Source: Owenia fusiformis (Eukaryota > Annelida > Polychaeta > Sabellida > Oweniidae). From it: a DNA stretch of 64,000 nucleotides. The notes under the pieces were generated by a model, which saw only the letters and a program-made list of their open reading frames with translations, was not told the DNA's origin and did no database searches. The DNA lies in assembly GCA_903813345.2 (NCBI GenBank), contig CAIIXF020000008.1:6459341-6523340 (forward strand), given 5' to 3'. A program made the translations under genes and the position numbers. This document shows positions 13,201 to 22,918 of this stretch, in pieces. How positions within the stretch are numbered: position 1 is the stretch's first letter; each line of letters begins with the position of its first letter.

Positions 13201-14232
13201 GTTAAATATGACATTGTTATACCCCTAATTAGAGAGGTACATTTACATACGAAATGAGAAATTGCATCTGGAACAGTGTGAAATGAAGAACGATTCTGAA
13301 GAGTCGTGGTAACTTAGTTAAGTGAAACAAGTGGTGTGATTCATTTCTCCCCTTGCCCTAAGCCCTCCAAATATTTCAAAGTCATGGTGCTTTCTTATTT
13401 ATAGTAAACAATCTGTGATATCTTACGAGAACTGAACTGTTCCATGTTCAAAACTACAATCATAGTTGACGTCAAATCATTTATCGAACGCAGATACAAA
13501 ATTATAGAAAACATTTAGGAGCTTGATTATGCTTATCAAGATATTGCAGATTCTCTGATTGCATAATGCCTTTCATTTATCAGTCTGTCTGTCTGTCTGT
13601 CTGATTGGTGTTAGGTCAGAACTCTCATATAAATATGGAACCTCTTGAAAAAGGTTATCAGTTATATCTTCACAAATGCTTTCAAATAATTGGATCCAGA
13701 AGTTAGAACATTTGGTTGAGATAAAATAATATTTTATAGTGGAATTGAAGAAAATGTAATACTCTAATCTAATAAGATGAGGGATTTTCAAGATATTTTA
13801 ATCTTCTTTGATGAACTTATTGAACTAAGCAAATATTTAGACATTTCTCAACAAAGACCAATCACAAGAACTAATTTGGATGCCAAAATTTTATTTTGAT
13901 GACTTGATATCAAATTGTAGATTGTCTGGGTGTCAATGGGGGATGAGTAGCACAAATCCTTGACATCAAGACTAACTCTGAATTTTATGTGGACTTACCT
14001 AATTCTTTACATATTTGTACGACGGAGCCAAAGACATTGACAGAGAAATCGACCCTCATGTCCATTACTTGGAGATCGGGCAACTGTATGTGAAGGTTCT
14101 TATGCATAGGGGTGAAGAACAGGTTTGCGTCAGCCTGGACACCATATTGGTCTAATGTGGATCGTGTACGGGACAGCCACATGTTTTTGTCTGGCCACCA
14201 GAGTCCATGATCGGACCAATCCAATGGTACAT
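1136..14232 (-). CDS. FERMT: Kindlin (fermitin/FERMT family), partial gene, six internal exons
   Basis: Kindlins are cytoplasmic FERM-domain proteins that bind the tails of beta-integrins and, with talin, activate integrins at focal adhesions. Six minus-strand exons join by GT/AG introns with consistent phases: 14232-13999, 3547-3330, 2875-2537, 2331-2218, 1661-1483 and 1254-1136. They give about 401 residues. Reading in order I see the F0 signature DWSDHGLWW, the F1 motif RRPEELSLM, a long Ser/Thr/Pro/Gly-rich F1 loop, the F1-F2 motifs GWLDSS and [13 protein letters not shown], the F2 motif [10 protein letters not shown], and the start of the PH domain ([13 protein letters not shown]). These match animal kindlins closely and in the right order. 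The N-terminal exon (before DVPLDW) and the C-terminal exons (rest of PH, F3) are not seen here; the latter must lie left of position 1. No frameshift or internal stop is seen. The orthologue subtype cannot be assigned; most invertebrates have a single kindlin. Confidence 0.95.
1483..1661 (-). CDS. FERMT: Kindlin exon: end of F2 and lead into PH domain
   Basis: The exon has 179 nt. The acceptor is ...tttctcag and the donor GTAAGT, leaving two bases of a split Lys codon. It encodes an acidic linker with [17 protein letters not shown], then [16 protein letters not shown]. The pattern 'DxALxDLxxxLEG...DITxIPELxDYxKxF' is the kindlin-specific stretch just before the inserted PH domain. The open frame continues past the donor only to an in-frame stop at once, supporting the splice site. 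Confidence 0.95.
2218..2331 (-). CDS. FERMT: Kindlin exon: F2 subdomain, first part
   Basis: The exon has 114 nt (38 codons), phase 0 at both ends. The acceptor is ...ggtttcag and the donor CAG|GTAAGG. It encodes [20 protein letters not shown] followed by [18 protein letters not shown]. The AVRINQ.YEQAKW and [10 protein letters not shown] strings are among the most conserved in kindlins and lie in the helical F2 subdomain. Confidence 0.96.
2537..2875 (-). CDS. FERMT: Kindlin exon: second half of F1 loop, end of F1, start of F2
   Basis: The exon has 339 nt (113 codons), phase 0 at both ends. The acceptor is ...atttgcag and the donor AAG|GTTAGT. It opens with [20 protein letters not shown], a Pro/Ser/Gly-rich loop segment with several SP/TP sites that could be proline-directed phosphorylation sites. 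It then runs into the conserved [17 protein letters not shown] and [15 protein letters not shown], which mark the end of F1 and the F1-F2 linker. The RTPGTP motif occurs on both sides of the upstream splice junction. A hairpin-ended mobile repeat (2915-3027) lies only about 40 nt upstream of the acceptor. Confidence 0.94.
2915..3027 (+). mobile_element. Hairpin-ended GTCACCAC repeat, copy in kindlin intron
   Basis: It starts ATCAACATGACAAAATGTCA and ends with ATGTCACCAC, loop, GGTGGTGGCAT, a slightly decayed terminal hairpin. It sits in the 454-bp intron between kindlin exons 3330-3547 and 2537-2875. It lies close to the acceptor of the latter, but does not touch it. Confidence 0.65.
3330..3547 (-). 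CDS. FERMT: Kindlin exon: F1 and first half of F1 loop
   Basis: The exon has 218 nt. Its acceptor is ...tgtag and its donor is CAG|GTAGGA. It starts by completing Gly and continues [19 protein letters not shown], the kindlin F1 motif. It then enters a basic cluster (ARRRRMRDS) and an Asn/Gly/Thr-rich stretch ending in TPRTPGTPQ. In kindlins the F1 subdomain carries a long flexible loop at this point that binds acidic phospholipids through basic residues, and the RRRR cluster fits that role. The loop sequence itself is poorly conserved, so its length here is only supported by the open frame and splice sites. Confidence 0.93.
4258..4345 (+). mobile_element. Single end of a pogo-like MITE
   Basis: CAGTAAAACCTGACTAATCA follows TA, matching the left terminal repeat of the complete MITE at 7667-7855. 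It is followed by decayed sequence with AAGTGTTC motifs. No convincing right end is seen. Confidence 0.5.
4690..6510. repeat. Tandem repeat array, about 13 units of 125-168 bp, rich in AGGTCA half-sites
   Basis: The marker GTAGATGAT recurs at 4757, 4913, 5049, 5175, 5311, 5459, 5597, 5765, 5890, 6058, 6216 and 6374, with GTAGATTAT at 6499, so units are 125-168 bp. Units differ mainly by extra copies of a ~32-bp subrepeat (AGGTCAAATGTCAAATCTAA...). Most units contain TGACCT-tttt-TGACCT, TGACCT-tgaga-AGGTCA and AGGTCA-ttga-AGGTCA. Later units (5765 onward) look more alike, suggesting recent amplification by unequal exchange at that end. Open frames inside (e.g. 4999-5271, minus) are by-products of the repeat and are not genes. 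Confidence 0.92.
6576..6632. repeat. GC-rich 14-bp microsatellite GACGCCGGACGCCA
   Basis: About four copies of the 14-bp unit occur in an otherwise AT-rich region, followed by CCACCAACCGCCGTCGC. Degenerate equivalents (GGACGCCAAC, ATGCCAAACC) occur in the short copies at 22785 and 37922, so it is part of the element and not an independent insertion. Confidence 0.85.
6728..6778. repeat. Pentanucleotide microsatellite (GTACC/GTACT)n
   Basis: About ten units of GTACC or GTACT occur just downstream of the terminal hairpin of the composite element. Confidence 0.9.
7667..7855 (+). mobile_element. Complete pogo-like MITE
   Basis: It has perfect 13-bp terminal inverted repeats CAGTAAAACCTGT / ACAGGTTTTACTG and is flanked on both sides by TA (7665-7666 and 7856-7857), the target duplication of Tc1/mariner/pogo elements. 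The 189-bp interior has no coding capacity. CAGTAAAACCT-type ends are known for pogo/Tigger elements, so it was probably mobilised by a pogo-type transposase elsewhere. Confidence 0.8.
9230..9365. repeat. Degenerate G-rich repeat
   Basis: Units of the type TTCAATAGGGGTGGAGGGGG recur four to five times with 25-45-bp spacing. Many GGG and GGGG tracts lie close together on the plus strand. Confidence 0.6.
9668..10002. mobile_element. G/C-tract-rich short element with hAT-like ends (candidate)
   Basis: The left end CAGGGGCGGATCCAGG and the right end TAATCCGCCAGTG are near inverted copies around the core GGCGGAT, which resembles terminal repeats of some hAT-type elements. Inside are runs of ten or more G and C (from about 9693 and 9953) and many GGCCC/GGGCC motifs with TTTTGGGCCC repeats. 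An 8-bp target duplication is not evident (GTTGGGGG vs GGAGGGAA), so the family assignment is weak. Open frames over it (Pro/Gly-rich) come from the base composition. Confidence 0.5.
13589..13613. repeat. (CTGT)n microsatellite
   Basis: About five units of CTGT occur about 390 bp from the kindlin exon at 13999. Confidence 0.85.
13999..14232 (-). CDS. FERMT: Kindlin exon: end of F0 and start of F1
   Basis: The exon has 234 nt. It enters with two bases of a split Asp codon (acceptor ...ttacag at 14233-14239) and leaves with one base of a split Gly codon (donor GTAAGTCC read from 13998 down). It encodes [12 protein letters not shown], then [16 protein letters not shown] and [18 protein letters not shown], ending in CKEL. 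This is the F0 to F1 junction of kindlins. The split Gly codon is completed exactly by the first two bases of the next exon at 3547, which fixes the splice. Confidence 0.95.
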
Positions 14233-14333
14233 CTGTAATACACAAAAACAAAAGAAAATTAAATTGTGTTTTTGAAATGTTTTATAAACATACTTTTTGT
14301 GAAGCTAAAAGAAAGTGAAAGTAGTTTTAATTT

Positions 14334-14442
14334 CAGGGGTTTCAAATTAGTGGCAGGGAACAGATAATTTCCTCTTCTTCTTTTACCAAAATAGCCTGGG
14401 TTTTTTTCAAGGAATTCTGTGATAGTTTGCTATTTCCTATAA
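14334..14442 (+). mobile_element. CAGGG-ended repeat, partial copy
   Basis: It starts CAGGGGTTTCAAATTAGTGG and continues with an AACAG..AATTT motif and CCTGGGTTTTTTTCAAGGAA. The same order is seen in the full copy at 18491-18694. Confidence 0.55.
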
Positions 14443-16084
14443 AACCAAGACATCTAAGATGGTAAATATGTTTATCAACTTACATCTAAAAGTATTCATG
14501 AAAATCAATCTATAAAACTACTAATGTGTAGGACATATCCAAATCTAAACTATACAACTTAAGATGTAATAAAACCAAGAAATTTGAATGGCTTATTACA
14601 ATTACAGTATGCGTATATTATATGTACAATGTACATGTATTATTAAACTGGCTGACTTTGCAGCTGTTTAATACAAAATTTTATCAACACAAATGATATT
14701 TGTAATGATTTGATATTTGATATTGTGATAGAATGAAAGTTGTGGGTGGGTGTGATGTATATGTAGCGAGCCACTTAATGTAATATAAGGCACCACCTTG
14801 AGTATAATGTCTGGTGAAGACCTAATGTAGCAGATGTCTACCATATACAATATGGAACATATCACAATGTATACACTTCATGAGATCGGTTAACTAGAAC
14901 AACAAATCATTTTGACAGTCATGCTACATCAATCCGCATTCATATGGCATTACATAAAGTTTACCAAATTTGAACCCTGAGAGTTAGAACAGAGTACATC
15001 AGACTAGAGAACATATGAAGCTCTCTTTTGAAGAAGCAAATCAACACCCATCTCCCTATTTCTCCACCACTGTCAGCAGAAGGAAGAAAAGAGAGAGGGA
15101 GGGGACTAAAAACCTCACATGATGAATATAAACATGGGCCTCAGAACTTCTCTATAGCAAGCAATTATTCTTGCAAGACTGTGGACCCCTCCCTTATCTA
15201 CTTCACCAGCACATCACATTGTAGGCATAGGTGTGTAGTGGGGGAGGGGTGGGGGGTCATAAGGGCTTGTAGTGTACAAAGCAATGAGAACTTCATCCTG
15301 AATAGAATCAATGTTTGGTTGAATTAATGGCTGATATATTTCCTGTCTGCACTATGACATATGTGAAAAATTGAAGAGAATCATATTCATGAATCAGTTA
15401 AGAAAATAAACATCTTACAACTTACTCATTCATACCTGAAACTTTACGTACTTCTAGTCAAAGTTACCACTACCCCACAGGTAGACACATCCTGGAACCA
15501 TTTATATTTCCAATACTTAAAGATCTTATGTCATAGCAGTAAGGATGTTTGGTATAACATGTATATGTTATGAACCTGGGAACACAAACAGGCAAACCCA
15601 TAACAATTACTTCTATGGTTAACCACCCTCAGTAGGCCATAATAATATGGTTTTAGAGCTACCATGATACATCCAATAGTGTCTATAGATGGAAGAAATA
15701 TATGCAATCATGCGGAAATTAGCCCAGACATCATAGAACTCTCCGAATCAATATTACTATTGTCATAATCCTTTCTGATAGTACCATTCCAAGAAAGAAA
15801 GGATTAAAACCGAGCGACGTAATAAGGATGATCAGCCAACAGTATTATACAGAATCAAGATACCTTATCGTAATTTAATAGCTTTGATCGTAAGATGGGC
15901 AGATTCATGACTGATGAAGCACCAGGACGGGGTACCCTCATTGATGAGTCTAAATCTCCATGTGTTATCATAGAACACATTCAGACCATTAGCAGATTGC
16001 CTGTCTGTTTGTGTTACAAGGAAAGCAGATCAAGTGTGAACCATTACGGCTTATATTGTGCAAGATCTGGACTTCCTGTATGCT

Positions 16085-16390
16085 GTAAATCAGAAGAACA
16101 GAGACTTCAACAAATGTTTATCACATAGATATTACACAAGTACTCTGTCCCTGATAATTGTTTGCAAGAAGCCAAAATATTGTTTTTGTGAGGTTGTTTG
16201 AATTTGAGACAGAAGTATATTGCTTTGTCTCACAATAGGTATAAATTAAATCAGAAGAACAGAGACCAACAAATGTTTATCACGTAGATATTACAGAATC
16301 TGGATAACTATCTGGCCCCTGATTTTTGTTTGCAAGAAGACAAAATATTGTTTGTTTGACTTTATGACAGAACTATATTCTTTTTCCTAT
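16085..16390. repeat. Direct duplication of about 165 bp
   Basis: The stretch from 16085 (AAATCAGAAGAACAGAGACT) to about 16249 is repeated from 16250 to 16390 (AAATCAGAAGAACAGAGACC). Shared blocks include ACAAATGTTTATCAC.TAGAT, CCTGAT..TTGTTTGCAAGAA and AAAATATTGTTT. Divergence and small indels show it is not recent. Confidence 0.85.
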
Positions 16391-17391
16391 AATTCAATCT
16401 TATACAAAATATCCCTCTTCCAACAGTTCCTTATGTTTTGAATTAACAATTTTAAAGAGGCTCAAAATTATGAGTTAATAGGAAGTTCATTTGTAAATAT
16501 AGTGTAGCTTGAAAGCAGAGAGGTATATAAGGAATCAACAATGGCAGAGACTTTATCAAAATCTCACGTATGGCTTATTTCTATGAGGTGCCAATCATGA
16601 CTTCAATGCTTCAATATGCGTACCATGTTAGTCTTCTGATAACTTGTCGAAAGAATTTAATAAAATATCCCATATAAATTCTAACATATCAATGAAGAGG
16701 GAAAGCATCTGTCAATAAGTAAGCTGTACATGCATAAACACACGTACAGAACTTTGTGCAAGGTTACAGCATGGTGAATAGGCCCAGATGAGGCACAAAT
16801 AGAAAAGCCAGATTTCCCATATACAAAAGCCACTATGCATCATAGTGATGAGATGGTGAGAATGGTAATTCTATTAGAGTAAAGAGGATCTCTTGAAATC
16901 TGGAACTGGTGAACATAGTTGTGGATTTTTAAATTAGCTCAATGGATCTATGGTTCACATCTTTCTTACAAAGATGCTAGTCTTGAATGAAAGTCATAAT
17001 GACCCTTCCATATCCTCATTATGTCAAAAAGTCTAAATATTTATTTTAGTTAAAAAATTACAAACATCTTGACCTGATTTTTTCATCTTGCATCAAGGCC
17101 CTCTGTTTGGAACTGTGCAGGGGTGGAAGGAGGGGGTAGACAGTAAACCAAGTAGTGATGCAAGGCTACACCTGGCTTAAATTACATTTGGTATCCAAGG
17201 TTACCAGGTATGAAACATTCTTAACCTATAAATATATCCACATATCTCTACATTATGATTAATTCACCTCAGCTCCACTTGCAAAACACAAATATTTCAA
17301 ATATTGAATCATAAGATGTGAGTTCCTGACCTAGAAAATGGAAGGAGTTAGAGTTAAACATATGTGAGTTAGGCTAGTTGAACGCTTCCTA

Positions 17392-18001
17392 GTCAACTTG
17401 TACCCAAGACAACTCGTACCCAAGACAACTGGTACCCAAGACAACTCGTACCCAAGATTATTTTCAGTATAATGGGTGCACATTGGGGAAAAAATTGAGT
17501 TTGTATTGCTCAGGTTGTAATGTGAATCAAATAAGCCTCAATATTTTTTTGAATTTAGACGACATTTTTTCTCAATGGATCAGTAAAGCATTTTTTTATG
17601 AAATAAAAGAAGTGCTTGAAGAGCTTGTTCACAACATTTTTTTGTCAAACATATATACAAATAAATATAATTACAACATTAGATCTGACACTTGTTCCAA
17701 ACACCCATAAACATACAATATTTAGAAAAATGATTATGAATATGTGGAATAAACATATGTCTCTTCACTTGAACATCCTGAATCTGTGACCAATATAAAA
17801 TAATAGTCAATATAAATTGACACTCAGCTCAAAATGTCACAAAATTAAATCAATTTCTTCCGAAAATTCTTCTTCAAACTTTAAACTATTCTGAACAGTA
17901 TGTTACAATTATAATATGTATATCTATTCACACTCCCAGTCCAAAATATATACTTGGGTACGAGTTGTCTTGGGTACGACTTGTCTTGGGTACGAGTTGA
18001 C
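17392..18001. mobile_element. Foldback-type element with subrepeated inverted ends
   Basis: The left arm (17392-17456) contains four copies of GTACCCAAG at exact 16-bp spacing (17400, 17416, 17432, 17448). The right arm (17953-18001) has three inverted copies (CTTGGGTAC). Both arms end in GTCAACT at the outside. The AT-rich interior of about 500 bp has no recognisable gene. Inverted ends built of tandem subrepeats are the hallmark of foldback elements. No target duplication was evident by eye. Confidence 0.75.
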
Positions 18002-18490
18002 CAGTTACCAGTTGAACACCTGGCCCAGGATTTATACTTACAAGGTGTTCATCTTTATATCCATACACAGCGCCTAAGTTTATATAGTTTTTACAAAAAT
18101 GTTCTACAGTACAAGGTGTTAAAATCAAGGTTTCACAATATGAAGAAGTTTTACAATATAGGGTTTTAGAAGAGGTTTTCAGTTATAGTATAAGGTTTTA
18201 CAGTAAAGAGAGTTTATAACCTAAATGTGTGAGAAGTCACCCAGGTATGGGATACTACTACAGCACTAATCAACCCTTTCACTGATCCAGCACCTTCTAT
18301 CTTCAAGTGGCAATTAGTAAGGAGCAGTTGTCCAGAAATAGCCTTTGTACATCAACTCTTGCATGACAACTTCCCTTCCTGAAGAGTTCTATGGTCAAAA
18401 GTACAACATAGGGCAAGACCAACCTGGGTTTATTCCTAGATTTTCTTATTCACAATTCTAAATATATTATCAAAGATTTGAAAACTATGT

Positions 18491-18694
18491 CAGGGGTTTC
18501 ATTAGCAGCAGGCAACAGGCAATTTTCATCAGTTGTTTTCACAAAATCGCCTGTTGTTTTTAGGGACTTTTCAACTTTTCCATGTTGAATTTATGATTTC
18601 TATTAATTTTGCCTATTGTTTTCATTTATTTAGCCTGTTGTGAGAAATAATATGAGAAATAACTTGACAGTATAATAGGAGTATTCCATCCCTG
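18491..18694 (+). mobile_element. CAGGG-ended repeat, full-length copy
   Basis: It starts CAGGGGTTTCATTAGCAGCA and ends TTCCATCCCTG, so the two ends are imperfect inverted repeats. The interior carries CCTGTTGTTTTTAGGGACTT and later CCTATTGTTTTCATTTATTT. Copies in either orientation occur at 14334, 26029 and 38878. The ends are compatible with a hAT-type MITE, but no duplication was established. Confidence 0.6.
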
Positions 18695-21600
18695 ATTTAT
18701 AGTTTATTTTATATTATACCTGCTACCTGTACAAATAAAAAATGAACAGAGTATTTGCTAATAATATCCAATCATTCCATAACTCAACCTATTTCTGTCA
18801 AGCGAAACAGTTTATTTATACTGAACAGGAAATGTGACCATACTGTAGAATTAGATGATGCAATTGTATTAATGAGTGAAAATGCACATGATTTCATTAA
18901 GGTATTCTCATCCAGGTATGAATTAGGATTTGAAAGAAGCCATACTTTGATATTGTTGACATGTCCCCTAGAGCGAGTATTTTTTCATCATTTGCAATAT
19001 TTCTTGTGTCTGTGCTTCAGACAGTATATATGAATTACATATACAAAAGCTACTTCCAAAAAACAATAACAACAACATGGGTGGATTATGTGAAATCTAC
19101 AAGTGTTAAAGCAGGAATCTCTCATATCCTGATGCATGTAAAATGCTATGATTGTATATGCCTCAATAGCTATGCTCATAGTCATAATCTCTATGATTTA
19201 TGAGACAATTACCAATCTCCGATTTGCATAGTAAATAACGCTGGATGAAATAAAGCGATTTACAAATGCTAGCATCCATCTTGAGAAAATATCCCTTCCA
19301 TATCATTTCCTTATCAAAGGTTAACATCTGAGTTTACATTTTTAATTTTGAAATTCACAATTTTACACTGAGCCCTGTCTGACAAGATTGTTATAAGATG
19401 TTAATTTCAAATAATTCTTAATAAGAGCATTATAAAAGGGAATTATTATTTGATAAGGGCAAGCTATTTACAAATAAGTATCAGCAACTTGGGAACTATA
19501 ACTGGTTGTTCATCTTAATTAGATTCTTGTATTTTACATCCAAGATGTCAGTTCAACTGACTTTATGACTTTCTAGCACCCACTCTGGGTATGTAGCACA
19601 GCTACTTATTAAATTGATTATAGGATCATATTCCATACAGGAGACATTATATTACATAAACAAGAATCATTTTCAGGAAAAACAGATTCAGTCTTACAAA
19701 AGTTAATGTCACAGCAATCTTAAATAAATCACACACAGGTTGTGTTTACAAATTCTAAATAGAGTACAAAATATTTGAATCAGTAAGAAATAAAGTTAGG
19801 AGCTATGAAGTCCACACTTCAAATTATAGATAAATGCCAGAAAAGCAGGAGGTTCATTCAAATTTTAAGGAGATATTTGTGAAATTATCCGACCAACATA
19901 TTTTTTTATTCTTATTTACCACAGGGTTGGAATCAGTGACATCAGAGTATTAGATGTTACTGTATGTGCTAAGGTCAATTCCGGTGAATCCCACTCATAT
20001 CTTGGTGGACCAAATAAGAGTCAAAATACTAAAATAGTGTCACTTATTCACTGATGTACAGCTATGGGTTTGCCTTCTTACCTGAAGCATGGCAGAGTAG
20101 ACTCATTTCATGTTTATTCCTAATGTTTATGTCATAAACAAGATATATGTCATGATTATATTTGGTATAGAGTATAAAATGAGACCTCTTCATAGCAGCT
20201 ACCATCAGATTCAAATCCAGAATTGCATCTACTCTCTGTTTAACCCCACCCCTCCCCCTCCCACAAATTATCTTGTATGAACAGTTTTACTTTGAACATG
20301 GGATATGATTTGAAAATAAAGACTGGATGCAATGAGAAAATCTCATAAATCAGAAAATATTTGTTGCTAAGGAATACTGGTATGTATACTCGATTGATAA
20401 TAGATCAGTTATAGATTTTATGTCTTAGCATCTGACAACAGATCGCTGCATAGATACCGAAAAATCATAAAATCTTATCTGGAATCCTAAAACAGAGAAA
20501 ACAATCACATTTTGATAGATCCATATAGACGTAAACATGTGTCTGATTCTCCAGGGGTTCACTAATCTTGAATATAATTTCATGATGGTCATCTTGTGAA
20601 ATGTAAAAAGAAGCAGAAAGAGAGGACTTAGCGAGAAATAAATAAAGCAGGGATGAAGTTCACACTTTTAATTATACAGAAATTCAAGAAAATCAGATCT
20701 TTATTTAGATTTTAGAGAGAAATTGAGTGAAATAAGCATAATGAGACGGGCAATTTAATTCTGTGTATATAGGAGAGTAGAGTAAGAATTGTGAATATTA
20801 GACATCTTATTTTCTGCTTCACTGTATCAATCATGATCTCCAGACGATAAATATGGATCTTCCACTTTCAAAATTGAGTTGTTTTTGACGTGCTCATTGA
20901 CACATGGGATTTGGTGCAATCCTGATTAAGCCTCTCTTTGTCGGTTCCTTGGTCTAAATTCTAACACGTTTGGCTTTGTATGTTACCATTTGCATTTGTT
21001 CAACTTCACTTCTTGAAAAAGAGCGTTGTCGTCACTTTTCAGTTTACAATAAATCTCCGAACTCACTGAGCCAATCAGAGTTTGTTGTCCAAATATAGAC
21101 GACTTTCGATGTATAGTCATTTTCTCTGATATCATCTCTTAATTAATGAACATGCATTAAGCATGTATTCCTTCCAGCTAACTGATTGATTGGGAAAAGG
21201 GCACCAGTTTTGGGGGCTGGGCCGCTAAACTGTAATATACTAAGCAGAGGGTAGGTTATAACTAGACTCTGCACATAGGGCAGCGTAGCTTTATGTAAAT
21301 TAAAACGAAATATTTCTAATGATCTTTAGATGAAAACACCAGGCAATAACTTCCCAATACTGAAACTGAGTCTGTGCCATAAGAAATGGCAAAATAACAT
21401 TAAGACTTCTCAGTTTCATAGATTGCTAATAGCAAAAACATTTACAGTTAAACATGAGAAATTCAGACACATTGACCTGTGTTATATTCAGATATATTTT
21501 CAGAATGAGACATGTAACCCTATGATAACTGTAACTATGAACATGTATGCGCAAGTACCAATGGGAAACTACCAAAATTGTTACAGAACATAGCAAGAAA

Positions 21601-21788
21601 AGAAAGTTCCATCTAAGAGTACACCAGTCACAAGGAAAACACACCCCAACTATCCCAAACCATAATCTAATATAAAAAGAAACACTGTCTAAGACCCCCC
21701 TCTCCCTATCATTCAAGTGCCAATATCACAATCCAAGACCATAACACCAAGGGACATTTCATTCATGTTCAACTAATTTAAAGAAATT

Positions 21789-21813
21789 CACTTATGTTAT
21801 TTAAACATAAGTG
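21789..21813. repeat. Short perfect hairpin
   Basis: 10-bp arms CACTTATGTT / AACATAAGTG enclose ATTTA. There is no surrounding context to give it a role. Confidence 0.5.
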
Positions 21814-22784
21814 TCTGACTAAATGTTTCACAAGTTTAACTGTTATTATAAAACTCATAACTCTGTCTGAAGTGGTAAAAACATAATAAGGCTTGTTTTC
21901 ATTATTTCTTTAGATTGATTGTTTCAACTCTTACAATGTCAAGATGGCTTGAACTTAAAACAGTGAAGGTGGTTTCAATATCTAATGGCATTTACATTCT
22001 ACGCCTCTGTATCATAATCATAAACCTCAACTTTTTCTGTTTTTTATTCAGGTCTCCATGACTTTTATAGTTTTCCACATTTACTGATGCCATTTAGATA
22101 ATTATAATGTGAACTGTATCTTGTAATTATACTCGCCAATTGCCATAAAAAACTATTATCTGTAACAATTATCTTCATTTAATGTTTAGGAAATAAAGTG
22201 GGAAGAATACTAAGTATTTTTTAGCTCATTTATGTTTTTGTTTAGTAATTGGCATGCAGTTATTTTTAATGATTGTTTAAAATAATGACTAATATGCACG
22301 ATATACCATGGTCATTTCTGATTATAATTAAAAGATTGATGGCATTTAAGATAAGATTAGTGAATAGCATGCGTGACTGAACCTTTGATGCTAGAAAAAG
22401 CTGAGAATAATTGCAGAAAAGACAATATAATGGCGAAAAAATTAATAAAACAATATTCCTATATTAAATATCATGAGACACTCAGGCTACTGACCAGATG
22501 GTCAATAAAAAATAAATGATCACAAAATAATTCACTCAATGAATCAGACCTGTATGCCAGTTGTAACCTTGTACTAAAAGGTAATGTGTTTGATTCAAAA
22601 TAAATGTCAGGACAAAGTAGTGCTTTTTAAATGCCCATTACTACTTCAGAACAGTTAACATTGGCCTGAACTGTATACAATACTAATATAGTAGTATGAA
22701 GTGAGTTGTTGACTACTTGAACTAAAAATTATAATTTTGTCTAATTTTTAAACTCAACAATAGAGAAGTGAAAGATTAGAACAA

Positions 22785-22918
22785 AGCATTAACTTTCTAA
22801 ATGTCTCAATCTCCATATGCCATCTATTACAAACACTAACACCAAACACTAACTGCCAAATGCCAAACCACCAAACACCATTCACAAAAAAGTTGCCATC
22901 ACTTTTGGTGGTGACATA
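22785..22918 (+). mobile_element. Hairpin-ended GTCACCAC repeat, copy
   Basis: It begins AAGCATTAAC with a decayed head, continues with CCAAACACTAACTGCCAAAT repeats equivalent to the GACGCC microsatellite, and ends AAGTTGCCATCAC, loop, GGTGGTGACATA, a decayed terminal hairpin. Confidence 0.6.

Larger units (their letters stand above)
3548..13998 (-). other. FERMT: Large kindlin intron (about 10.4 kb)
   Basis: The intron is bounded by the donor at 13998-13991 and the acceptor at 3549-3548. It holds the composite tandem-repeat element at 4655-6700, a pogo-like MITE (7667-7855), a single pogo-like end near 4258, G-rich degenerate repeats (9230-9365), an element rich in G and C tracts (9668-10002) and a CTGT microsatellite (13589-13613). 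From 10003 to 13588 and from 7856 to 9229 I see nothing beyond AT-rich unique sequence. Confidence 0.85.
14233..17390. other. Non-coding stretch, probably kindlin 5' intron
   Basis: No exon was recognised. The stretch contains a copy of the CAGGG-ended repeat (from 14334) and a 165-bp direct duplication (16085-16390). The short open frames at 15028-15327 and 15895-16128 lack splice signals or recognisable motifs. Confidence 0.6.
18002..22784. other. Non-coding stretch, no gene seen
   Basis: AT-rich DNA with one CAGGG-ended repeat (18491-18694) and a short perfect hairpin (21789-21813). Open frames here are short and show no motif or splice context. Confidence 0.6.

Noticed and set aside
20205-20225. 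GATTCAAATCC, similar to a tRNA B box
   Set aside because: No A box at the right distance and no cloverleaf could be drawn.
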